Below are positions 1 to 5,813 of a DNA stretch of 21,533 nt, piece by piece; the stretch's first letter is position 1; every line of letters starts with the position of its first letter. The translations under genes and the position numbers were made by a program. The notes under the pieces are model-generated. The model was not told where the DNA came from. It did not search any database and saw only the letters and a list, made by a program, of their open reading frames with translations. The DNA is from Candidatus Nomurabacteria bacterium (GTDB taxonomy: Bacteria; Patescibacteriota; Saccharimonadia; Saccharimonadales; Saccharimonadaceae): contig JACKGP010000007.1 of the NCBI GenBank assembly GCA_020631935.1, positions 1 to 21,533 on the forward strand, written 5' to 3'.

Positions 1-1400
1 TGCCTATGGTAGTCGGATCTGTCACGCGCCCAATTCTTGCTTCTATCAACCAGCCCCCTGCCCGAGTTGTTTGTCATACCAGCGATTCTACCCAGTAAAC
101 CACCACTAAACTGTATTAAGAACGGTGTAATGACAAGTGGCACCACCTGCACAACTAAGCCCAATATCAATACGGCTAGTGTAGGGGCATTCTGCATGAT
201 AATGCTAGAGGCGAGCTGCGAGCCGCCAAACAGTATTCCGAATACTGGAAATACCATCAAGATTGTAATAAACCCTTTTCGCCATTTGCTAAACCAATCT
301 TCGGTATTGGGTAGTATATAGGCAGCAATAGCTATAGGTGCTATGACAATCATTACCGTGATAAGTGCCTGCCGGGCGGCCAATATTATTAGCGCCACCA
401 GCACTGCAAAAGCTGCCCCGATAAGAGCTGCAAATATAAGGAACGTTAGCGAAGCAATACTACCGCCTGCTACGACTAAGAAGGCTATGCCGCCAGCAGC
501 TACTGCACCGCCGGACAATATATAAGCCGTAAGTTCACTCCAGCGAATTGTGGTATTTTCTTCCGTACCTATAGCTGAGTCTCGAATGGACATGAATAGG
601 TCATTAAATGCGACGCCGGCTATGTTTGTAATATCTACAAGTACGGCACATATCCAGTAGGATATGTTTATCATAATTGCTGCCAAGATTACCCTCGGTA
701 GAATCTTTTTTAGACTGTAGTTGTCTAGTAGGCCGCCAGTTATATATGAGTAGATGATTACCAAAAAGCCGATAATAAATAGTACGTTGGCTATATCTCG
801 CATGACATCCCAGACCCGGTAGAGGCTGTTGTTCCCATCCGTTAATGGGTGGACTATAAAGAAATCTTTTAGCGCATCGAATATGTTATCTACCTGTTCG
901 GCAAGCCAGTTTGAAACTGGACATATTATCCAGCCAATACCCTTGACGTCACATTCCCCTGATGTTCCAGGACTAGTTCCACCCGGTGGTAGTGACGATG
1001 CGGGCTCTATAGTTACATTCTGTGGTGGTGATAAATTGCTAAATCTCCCAGATACTGGGTCATAGTCTGAGGATATAAAGAACGCCTCGGTGGCATTTTT
1101 TGGGTTCTCACCGTTCTTGAAGTAAATTAGGTAACCCTTGTTACCCTCGTTCGCCGAGAAGTAGATAGTGCCCTGCTGTAGGCCAGAATCATCATTGGCT
1201 GTCGCGGTGGTTGGTCCCGTGTAATCACGAGAATTATAAGATATAGTGTTGTCGTCTACCCATGTAACGTCTGCTGCAAAAGCGGTAGAAGAGCTTACTA
1301 TAAGGTTTACGAATATAGCCACCAACAGTGAGGTAGCCAAAACAATAAGTTTCCGCGTCGATACTCTACCGCGCGGGGCTCTGACGAGTCCTTCCCACAT
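1..1400 (-). CDS. VirB6/TrbL-like polytopic membrane protein of a type IV secretion system (3' end outside window)
   Basis: The minus-strand frame is open from an ATG at 1400 to the window edge (about 466 codons, no stop), so the gene is partial at its 3' end. The product starts with a basic segment and a signal-peptide-like helix ending SSSTAFA-ADV near residue 43. A hydrophilic extracytoplasmic region of about 150 residues follows, then at least five or six long hydrophobic helices (for example NVLFIIGFLVIIYSYITGG and LIILAARQALITVMIVIAPI). The last visible part is polar and basic. This layout, next to tandem VirB2-like pilins, fits the VirB6/TrbL inner-membrane channel component found in Patescibacteria type IV secretion loci. 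The family call rests on topology and context, not on a catalytic motif. It is divergent from the pilin array across a 138-bp gap. The start is the first ATG of the frame and has no Shine-Dalgarno; a -10-like box ends 10 bases upstream, so the mRNA may be nearly leaderless. Confidence 0.7.
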   Translation of the reverse strand, partial: MWEGLVRAPRGRVSTRKLIVLATSLLVAIFVNLIVSSSTAFAADVTWVDDNTISYNSRDYTGPTTATANDDSGLQQGTIYFSANEGNKGYLIYFKNGENPKNATEAFFISSDYDPVSGRFSNLSPPQNVTIEPASSLPPGGTSPGTSGECDVKGIGWIICPVSNWLAEQVDNIFDALKDFFIVHPLTDGNNSLYRVWDVMRDIANVLFIIGFLVIIYSYITGGLLDNYSLKKILPRVILAAIMINISYWICAVLVDITNIAGVAFNDLFMSIRDSAIGTEENTTIRWSELTAYILSGGAVAAGGIAFLVVAGGSIASLTFLIFAALIGAAFAVLVALIILAARQALITVMIVIAPIAIAAYILPNTEDWFSKWRKGFITILMVFPVFGILFGGSQLASSIIMQNAPTLAVLILGLVVQVVPLVITPFLIQFSGGLLGRIAGMTNNSGRGLVDRSKNWARDRSDYHR

Positions 1401-1410
1401 ATCACTTATA

Positions 1411-1439
1411 AAAATAGCATTTTTTAATAGAAAAGTCAA
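1411..1439 (-). promoter_or_regulatory. Predicted promoter of the VirB6-like gene
   Basis: On the minus strand, TTGACT (1439-1434) is separated by 17 bases from TATTTT (1416-1411). The predicted start of transcription is only 3-4 bases before the ATG at 1400, which would leave almost no leader. The -35 box is 5/6 and the -10 box 4/6 of consensus. Confidence 0.45.
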
Positions 1440-1499
1440 GTATATAACAGATTGGATCTAGGTTATACTTCGACTACTAGTTGCTCTATCGCCTAGCTA

Positions 1500-1528
1500 T
1501 TGTCAAATGAGGTATGATGTACTATCGT
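1500..1528 (+). promoter_or_regulatory. Predicted promoter of the pilin array
   Basis: TTGTCA (1500-1505), a 17-base spacer and TATCGT (1523-1528) precede the first pilin gene. Transcription would begin near 1535, four bases before the ATG at 1539. TATGAT at 1513-1518 is an alternative -10 box without a good -35. The first option favours ATG 1539 over GTG 1530 as the start. Confidence 0.35.
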
Positions 1529-1538
1529 AGTGGTAGCT

Positions 1539-1934
1539 ATGAATAAAATAAAAACATATTTTTATGCTGGTTTCGGTCTGGCGGCATTGGCGGTAGTGTA
1601 TTCCGCTACAGCCCCACAATCCGTTTCTGCTGCAAGGTGTGGTGGAGTGGAAACCTCTATCGTTAGCTGTCCACAGGACAATTCTGGTGGAGTGGAGACT
1701 AATGGTATATGGGGGATATTATTAATTGCAGTGAGGATTATGGTTGGGGCTATAGCGATAGTGGCGGTAGGGGGCATTATCTATGGGTCAATTCTCTACA
1801 CTACTGCCGGAGATAACGGACAGCAGGTTGAAAAAGCTATAAAAACCATATTAAATGTGGTTGTTGGGATAGCGTTGTTTGCTGGTATGTGGGCTATTTC
1901 AGAATGGCTAATACCTGGGGGGATATTCAAATGA
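1539..1934 (+). CDS. VirB2-like pilin/T4SS_pilin family protein, paralog 1
   Basis: A 131-residue protein with a signal peptide (basic start, hydrophobic core, cleavage probably after QSVSA), a short Cys-containing loop (SIVSCPQD) and two hydrophobic helices joined by a small polar turn (YTTAGDNGQQVEKAIKTIL). This is the shape of VirB2/TrbC-type pilins and of the T4SS_pilin family common in Patescibacteria; the subunit would assemble in or on the membrane into a secretion pilus. It is the most divergent member of the array: it has Ala-Ile-Lys where the others have Ala-Lys-Asn after the turn. A GTG nine bases upstream (1530) is also possible. The gene overlaps the next by four bases (ATGA), indicating translational coupling. 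Homology is inferred from architecture and neighbours. Confidence 0.65.
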   Translation: MNKIKTYFYAGFGLAALAVVYSATAPQSVSAARCGGVETSIVSCPQDNSGGVETNGIWGILLIAVRIMVGAIAIVAVGGIIYGSILYTTAGDNGQQVEKAIKTILNVVVGIALFAGMWAISEWLIPGGIFK

Positions 1935-2353
1935 TAAGAGCAATTATCGTGGTTCTCGGATTGAGCGGACTATTGTCTATCGCATCTCCGACTCAGCCTG
2001 TGTATGCCGCAGATAAGCCCGACTGCGATAAATCTATCATCGGTATACCGCCCTGGTATAAAGGACTTACTGACGATAAATGTAATATAAAAAAGCCTGA
2101 TAGTGGCAACAAAGGAGTAGATAGATTCATACTCAGGATAGCTGCCAATATCTTAAACATAATGCTCGTCCTAGTTGTTTATATCGCTACTGGATTCATT
2201 ATTTATGGTGGTTACTACTACCTAATAAGTGCTGGCAACGCAAGTCGAATAGCAAAGGCTAAAAGTTTAATACTGAACGCTGTAGTGGGGCTTATAATAG
2301 CTGCACTGGCAGCGGCAATAGTTGGGTTCGTTGCAGGACAGATAGTAGTATGA
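1931..2353 (+). CDS. VirB2-like pilin/T4SS_pilin family protein, paralog 2
   Basis: A 140-residue protein starting at the ATG that overlaps the previous stop (ATGA at 1931-1934). From this start the product has a clean signal peptide ending PTQPVYA-ADK; a start 42 bases upstream would bury it. The mature part has an exposed loop of about 45 residues with two cysteines (KPDCDKS, DDKCNIK), then two hydrophobic helices around the turn YYYLISAGNASRIAKAKSLI. The cysteines could form an extracytoplasmic disulfide. It overlaps the following gene by four bases. The loop is unlike those of the later paralogs while the helix-turn-helix core is shared, so the exposed part appears free to vary. Confidence 0.65.
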   Translation: MIRAIIVVLGLSGLLSIASPTQPVYAADKPDCDKSIIGIPPWYKGLTDDKCNIKKPDSGNKGVDRFILRIAANILNIMLVLVVYIATGFIIYGGYYYLISAGNASRIAKAKSLILNAVVGLIIAALAAAIVGFVAGQIVV

Positions 2354-2643
2354 TGAAAGAGGTGTTATATTTATTAGCAACAAAGATAACCACCGGTGAT
2401 GTGGGTATACCGAAAGTAGGAGCGAATGCAGTTCTTTCTGGTGTGCTAAACATCGTTTATATAGTTGCCGGTGTAGTGGCGGTTGTTGTTATTGTAGTCT
2501 CTGGCTTGATGTATATTGCCTCAAACGGTGACAGTAACCGCATTCAAGCCGCAAAAAATGCCCTACTCTACTCGATTATTGGCTTAGTCGTTGTAGTTAT
2601 GGCTTTTGCAATAACAGGCTTTGTAATAGGAGGAGTTAAGTAG
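2350..2643 (+). CDS. VirB2-like pilin/T4SS_pilin family protein, paralog 3, without a signal peptide
   Basis: A 97-residue protein whose ATG overlaps the previous stop by four bases. It consists of a short N-terminal segment (KITTGDVGIPKVG) and the two-helix core, with the turn motif LMYIASNGDSNRIQAAKNAL. Unlike its neighbours it has no obvious cleavable signal peptide, so it would either insert directly by its helices or play a different part from the exported pilins. The core motif Tyr-(4 residues)-Asn-Gly-Asp-Ser-(5 residues)-Ala-Lys-Asn matches paralogs 4-7 closely. The gene is in the same operon: its TAG stop shares one base with the next GTG start, and a very strong Shine-Dalgarno for that gene (AGGAGGAG, 2628-2635) lies inside its 3' end. 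Confidence 0.6.
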   Translation: MMKEVLYLLATKITTGDVGIPKVGANAVLSGVLNIVYIVAGVVAVVVIVVSGLMYIASNGDSNRIQAAKNALLYSIIGLVVVVMAFAITGFVIGGVK

Positions 2644-3014
2644 TGAAAAATATACTCGTAAAATTAAGCGTCATTTTAACAATAGTACTAGGTGTGGTTT
2701 TAGTACCGTCTGGAGCTGCTGCAATCGACTTGAAATGTTCCGATGGCGGAAGTGGCGGCGTTGTTTGTAATAAGATAAATAGCGATAGAACAAGATTGCC
2801 AGAACTAGTCACCAGTATCGTCAATATATTGTTTTATATAGTTGGAGTGGTGGCGGTGATTATGATAATCGTCAGTGGCATAAAGTATACTACAGCGAAT
2901 GGCGACGCAAACAAGATACAGTCTGCTAAAAATACGCTGATGTATTCAGTAGTTGGCTTAATAGTTGCGTTTTTATCATTCGCAATAGTAAACTATGTAA
3001 TAAATAACATATAA
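2643..3014 (+). CDS. VirB2-like pilin/T4SS_pilin family protein, paralog 4
   Basis: A 123-residue protein starting with GTG at 2643, seven bases after the Shine-Dalgarno AGGAGGAG (2628-2635), the best in the array. The signal peptide ends VPSGAAA-IDL. A short mature loop has two cysteines (LKCSD, VVCNK), then come the two helices with the turn IKYTTANGDANKIQSAKNTL. The cysteine pair just after the cleavage site recurs in paralogs 2 and 5, suggesting an exposed disulfide. The gene is separated from the next by 20 bases. Its likely role is a pilus subunit of the secretion system whose VirB6-like protein is encoded divergently; no catalytic residues are expected or seen. Confidence 0.65.
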   Translation: MKNILVKLSVILTIVLGVVLVPSGAAAIDLKCSDGGSGGVVCNKINSDRTRLPELVTSIVNILFYIVGVVAVIMIIVSGIKYTTANGDANKIQSAKNTLMYSVVGLIVAFLSFAIVNYVINNI

Positions 3015-3034
3015 ATGTAACAAGGATACGATAC

Positions 3035-3490
3035 ATGAAAATATCAAAACTAATCATAATAGCGCTAACTGTATTTAGCTTTGCAGCAGGACTATACACA
3101 TCAACTCCTGCGGCGGCATCGCTTGACTGTGAGCAGTATAAAGTATCTGACGGTAGTTGGAAGGTTGGCGTAACTATACCTACTGCATGCAAGATCAGTG
3201 CTGGATCAGACAAGGCCGGTGGAAATAATACAAGCTGTACAGATGCTGACGGCAAACCTGTAGAATGTACCCTAGAGAGGACTATCGCCAACATAGTCGG
3301 TGTACTCCTCTTCATTATCGGTACTCTAGCGGTAATCATGCTAATAATTGGTGGTATTCGCTATACTACATCAAATGGAAACCCAGAACAGATTAAAGCT
3401 GCTAAAAATACCCTTATGTATGCGGTAATAGGATTAATAGTAGCGCTGCTGGCGTTTGCGATAGTAAACTTTGTAGTATCAAGTCTTTAA
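3035..3490 (+). CDS. VirB2-like pilin/T4SS_pilin family protein, paralog 5
   Basis: A 151-residue protein, the longest of the array. The signal peptide ends STPAAA-SLD, and the mature loop of about 50 residues carries four cysteines (LDCEQ, TACKI, TSCTD, VECTL), enough for two disulfides. The two-helix core has the turn IRYTTSNGNPEQIKAAKNTL. An AAGGA lies 11 bases upstream of the ATG. The core-encoding DNA (3302-3477) is almost identical to that of the next gene, whereas the exposed loops are unrelated. This shows recent duplication or gene conversion confined to the membrane part. Confidence 0.68.
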   Translation: MKISKLIIIALTVFSFAAGLYTSTPAAASLDCEQYKVSDGSWKVGVTIPTACKISAGSDKAGGNNTSCTDADGKPVECTLERTIANIVGVLLFIIGTLAVIMLIIGGIRYTTSNGNPEQIKAAKNTLMYAVIGLIVALLAFAIVNFVVSSL

Positions 3491-3876
3491 GGAGGTGAAG
3501 CAATGAAATCAAGGATAATCACAAGCGTCATAGTGGCGGTGTTTGGGATAGGTATACTGGCGCCCAGTCTAGCGAGCAGCGATACTGCCCATGCCGTTAA
3601 TCCAAAAGCTAAAATAAAAGAAGGATTCAAGGCTGCAGGCGATGACGTGCAGGATAACCCTCAGAACAGTCTGAAGAGTCGTATTGCAGATATTGTCAAC
3701 GTACTCCTCTTCATTATCGGTACTCTAGCGGTAATCATGCTAATAATTGGTGGTATTCGCTATACTACATCAAATGGAAACCCAGAACAGATTAAAGCTG
3801 CTAAAAATACCATTATGTATGCGGTAATAGGATTAATAGTAGCGCTGCTGGCGTTTGCGATAGTAAACTTTGTAGT
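3302..3876 (+). repeat. 176-bp near-perfect direct repeat shared by pilin paralogs 5 and 6
   Basis: Bases 3302-3477 and 3701-3876 are identical except at one position (C at 3413, A at 3812, which changes Leu to Ile). The offset is 399 bp. Sequence on both sides is unrelated, so only the DNA for the two membrane helices is homogenised. The range given spans both copies. Confidence 0.93.
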
Positions 3877-3895
3877 GAATTCACTAGCTAACTGA
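3503..3895 (+). CDS. VirB2-like pilin/T4SS_pilin family protein, paralog 6
   Basis: A 130-residue protein starting seven bases after a textbook Shine-Dalgarno (AGGAGGTGA, 3490-3498). The signal peptide ends SSDTAHA-VNP. Unlike paralogs 2, 4 and 5, its mature loop is Cys-free and charged (KAKIKEGFKAAGDDVQDN). The helix-turn-helix core is identical at the DNA level to paralog 5 but for one base. The gene ends in TGA-TGA, and a gap of about 100 bp with its own promoter separates it from the last array member, so the polycistron may end here. Likely role: pilus subunit with a different surface loop. Confidence 0.67.
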   Translation: MKSRIITSVIVAVFGIGILAPSLASSDTAHAVNPKAKIKEGFKAAGDDVQDNPQNSLKSRIADIVNVLLFIIGTLAVIMLIIGGIRYTTSNGNPEQIKAAKNTIMYAVIGLIVALLAFAIVNFVVNSLAN

Positions 3896-3937
3896 TGATA
3901 TTAACAGAGTGTAAGATCTAGAATGTAGGGTAATAGC

Positions 3938-3966
3938 TTAACAAATATCACCAAGTCTGCTATAAA
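3938..3966 (+). promoter_or_regulatory. Predicted promoter of pilin paralog 7 (3999)
   Basis: TTAACA (3938-3943), a 17-base spacer and TATAAA (3961-3966) lie in the 103-bp gap before the gene at 3999. Both boxes are 5/6 of consensus. Transcription would start near 3973, so this pilin can be expressed apart from the upstream array. Confidence 0.5.
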
Positions 3967-3998
3967 AGAAGTATACAAATGAAAGGAATAGTAAAACA

Positions 3999-4397
3999 AT
4001 GAAAAGTAGAATATTGAAATCAATAAAAGGTACCGTGGTTGTATTGGCCCTTGCTCTTGGTTTAGCGTCTTTTATGACCGCACCGGTGACGCATGCGCAG
4101 GACTACACCCTTCGCGACGGAATTGCCGGAGCTAGGAGTGATGAGCAACCAACAAGCCTTGATGGAAATGATGGTGTATTTAAGACAATTGTAAATATCC
4201 TCCTATTTATCATAGGTGCGATTGCAGTGATAATGCTAGTAATTGGTGGTATTCGCTATACTATATCAAATGGTGACAGTAACCAGGTTACCTCTGCTAA
4301 AAACACAATACTATATGCGGTTATAGGTTTGATAGTAGCTATACTGGCCTACGCCATAGTAAACTTTGTTGTTAGTGGTATCTCGGGCTCAGAATAA
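3999..4397 (+). CDS. VirB2-like pilin/T4SS_pilin family protein, last gene of the array
   Basis: A 132-residue protein. The signal peptide ends TAPVTHA-QDY, a charged Cys-free loop follows (GARSDEQPTSLDGNDG), then two helices with the turn IRYTISNGDSNQVTSAKNTI. AAAGGAA lies about 12 bases upstream of the ATG. It has its own promoter (3938-3966) and is followed by two hairpins, so it can form a single-gene unit. It is closest in plan to the isolated paralog at 12346-12741, which also has a Cys-free loop and the same core motif. Confidence 0.67.
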   Translation: MKSRILKSIKGTVVVLALALGLASFMTAPVTHAQDYTLRDGIAGARSDEQPTSLDGNDGVFKTIVNILLFIIGAIAVIMLVIGGIRYTISNGDSNQVTSAKNTILYAVIGLIVAILAYAIVNFVVSGISGSE

Positions 4398-4416
4398 GAT
4401 ATAGCCTTATATACTT

Positions 4417-4445
4417 AAAGCAGTCGCTATGTACGCGGCTGCTTT
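4417..4445 (+). terminator. Hairpin after the pilin array
   Basis: An 11-bp stem (4417-4427 with 4435-4445, one G-T wobble) with a 7-base loop. Only three T residues end the stem, so it is a weak terminator alone. It sits 20 bases after the last pilin stop. Confidence 0.5.
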
Positions 4446-4461
4446 AATATGCGGGTCAAAT

Positions 4462-4491
4462 AAAAACCACCGTCAAATTGCGGTGGTTTTT
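4462..4491. terminator. Bidirectional terminator between the pilin array and hsp20
   Basis: A perfect 11-bp stem, AAAAACCACCG (4462-4472) with CGGTGGTTTTT (4481-4491), and an 8-base loop. A-rich and T-rich flanks give a T tract on either strand, fitting the convergent genes on both sides. Confidence 0.85.
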
Positions 4492-4513
4492 AGCGTCAGC
4501 GAGACCGATTTAA

Positions 4514-4996
4514 CTATTGAATCGTGATTCGCTTTGCCTGCTCCTGTTGGATCTTTGGGAAGCTGATGGTTAGTACGCCATCTTTTAGGTTTGCCTCTGC
4601 TTCATCTTCTTTTACTGCTACAGGCAGGGCTACTGTGCGGCTAAATTCTCCCCAGTAACATTCCTGGATGTGCCAGTTGTTGGCTTCTGTGTCGTCTCCG
4701 CTAGATAGAGTTCCAGAGATGGTTAGTATCCCGTCGGAGATGCTAACATCTAGGTCTTCCTTGTTTACACCAGCGGTGCGTGCTTTTACAACTAGCCGCT
4801 CCTCTGTTTCATATACGTCGACTGCTAGCTGGCCTGGAAGTTCATCTTCTTCGTCGTTCCAGCTTTCATCACGCTTATCTTGTTCTTGTGGCTGAGCTGC
4901 AGTTTGAACTTGCTGTTGTGAATCATCGTCATTCAAAAATGCTGCTGCCAACTCGTCTTCGATCAGTAGATCGTCATTTTGTTGCTTTCGAGCCAT
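4514..4996 (-). CDS. Hsp20/alpha-crystallin small heat-shock protein
   Basis: A 160-residue protein. Residues 1-55 are acidic, Gln-rich and probably disordered. An alpha-crystallin domain follows, from LAVDVYETEERLVVKA through DVSISDGILTISG, with the late signature GVLTISFPK, and the C-terminal tail RITIQ resembles the I-x-I motif that docks between dimers. Such proteins hold unfolding proteins in an ATP-independent way in the cytoplasm. The start chosen is the ATG at 4996, seven bases after GGAGGA; a GTG at 5011 has no room for a Shine-Dalgarno. No CIRCE-type operator was seen upstream. It ends 22 bases from the shared terminator. Confidence 0.93.
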   Translation of the reverse strand: MARKQQNDDLLIEDELAAAFLNDDDSQQQVQTAAQPQEQDKRDESWNDEEDELPGQLAVDVYETEERLVVKARTAGVNKEDLDVSISDGILTISGTLSSGDDTEANNWHIQECYWGEFSRTVALPVAVKEDEAEANLKDGVLTISFPKIQQEQAKRITIQ

Positions 4997-5043
4997 GATT
5001 GTTTCCTCCACTTCCTCTTGGCTATTGACAGTTAGTCCCCTTC

Positions 5044-5072
5044 AGTATAGCCGAGTAATGAGCTATAATCAA
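5044..5072 (-). promoter_or_regulatory. Predicted promoter of hsp20
   Basis: On the minus strand, TTGATT (5072-5067), a 17-base spacer and TATACT (5049-5044). Transcription would start near 5037, leaving a leader of about 40 bases with the GGAGGA site. It overlaps the divergent comF promoter. Confidence 0.5.
5064..5069 (+). promoter_or_regulatory. Predicted -10 box of comF
   Basis: A perfect TATAAT lies 34 bases before the ATG at 5104. The hexamer 17 bases upstream (TTCAGT, 5041-5046) is a poor -35. The box overlaps the -35 of the divergent hsp20 promoter, so the two promoters may compete. Confidence 0.45.
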
Positions 5073-5103
5073 CAAAACTAGAGGTAAAAACGTAAAAAAC
5101 ACA

Positions 5104-5772
5104 ATGATCGAGGCACTACTAGAATTAATCGCTCCACACCACTGTTATGAATGCCAAGAAATTGGCAGCGCATTATGCGATAGTTGTAAATACAACATCG
5201 GTAGTGATGCTTTTTCTGGGTGTATTGTCTGCGGTAAGCCTTGCCGCAATGGAGTGTGCCGATCCTGTAAAACATACTACGAAGCGGCCTACTGTGTCGG
5301 CGAAAGAAGTGATACATTACGACAGTTAGTTGACGACCTAAAGTTCGAGAGACAAAAATCGGCGGCAGTTTCTCTGGCTAGTTTGTTAAGTTCGGTTACG
5401 CCAATATTCCCCGCTGGCACTGCAATCGTCCCTGTACCCACTATATCGTCCCATGTTCGACTTCGCGGCTATGACCAGGTAAAGTTAACTGCAAAGTCGT
5501 TTGCGCAGATGAAAACTGGATGCGAATACTACCCCGCCCTAGCAAGGAATACAAAAACTGTTCAAAGGGGGGCTTCGAAGTCAGTGCGCAGAAAGCAGGC
5601 CAAGGAGGCGTTTTTGTGCAGGCGTAGGTTGAGTGGCGATAGATTATACGTAATCATAGACGACGTGGTGACTACTGGCTCAACCATAGAGTACGCTGCC
5701 AAGTGCCTATACGACGCGGGCGCTCGCAACATTGCAGTTGCAGTAATTTCACGTCAACCGATGAAAAAATAA
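5104..5772 (+). CDS. comF: ComF family phosphoribosyltransferase-like protein with double zinc ribbon
   Basis: A 222-residue protein. The first 60 residues hold paired Cys motifs (CYECQ, LCDSC, CIVCGKPC, VCRSC), typical of the ComF double zinc ribbon. The C-terminal half is a type I phosphoribosyltransferase fold with the PRPP-binding signature IIDDVVTTGST near residues 184-194. ComF proteins act in the cytoplasm during DNA uptake in naturally competent bacteria, probably on incoming single strands; their exact reaction is unsettled. Length fits the family. It is followed closely by tRNA-Ser(UGA), and the -10 box of the tRNA lies directly after its stop. No Shine-Dalgarno is evident at the ATG. 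Confidence 0.9.
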   Translation: MIEALLELIAPHHCYECQEIGSALCDSCKYNIGSDAFSGCIVCGKPCRNGVCRSCKTYYEAAYCVGERSDTLRQLVDDLKFERQKSAAVSLASLLSSVTPIFPAGTAIVPVPTISSHVRLRGYDQVKLTAKSFAQMKTGCEYYPALARNTKTVQRGASKSVRRKQAKEAFLCRRRLSGDRLYVIIDDVVTTGSTIEYAAKCLYDAGARNIAVAVISRQPMKK

Positions 5773-5780
5773 CACACCTC

Positions 5781-5789
5781 TGGTATAAT
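5781..5789 (+). promoter_or_regulatory. Extended -10 promoter of tRNA-Ser(UGA)
   Basis: TGG followed by TATAAT (5784-5789) forms an extended -10 element; transcription would start near 5796, 26 bases before the mature tRNA. No clear -35 was found. The recombinase stop codon (5814) lies between this promoter and the tRNA, so the recombinase message is antisense to the whole tRNA. Confidence 0.5.
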
Positions 5790-5813
5790 CGTACAAGTAA
5801 TCCCCTTTGGGAT

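Noticed and set aside
37..1461. Four rightward open frames of 60-94 codons.
   Set aside because: They are shadows of the long minus-strand VirB6-like frame, which has a signal peptide, ordered membrane helices and no stop over 1400 bases.
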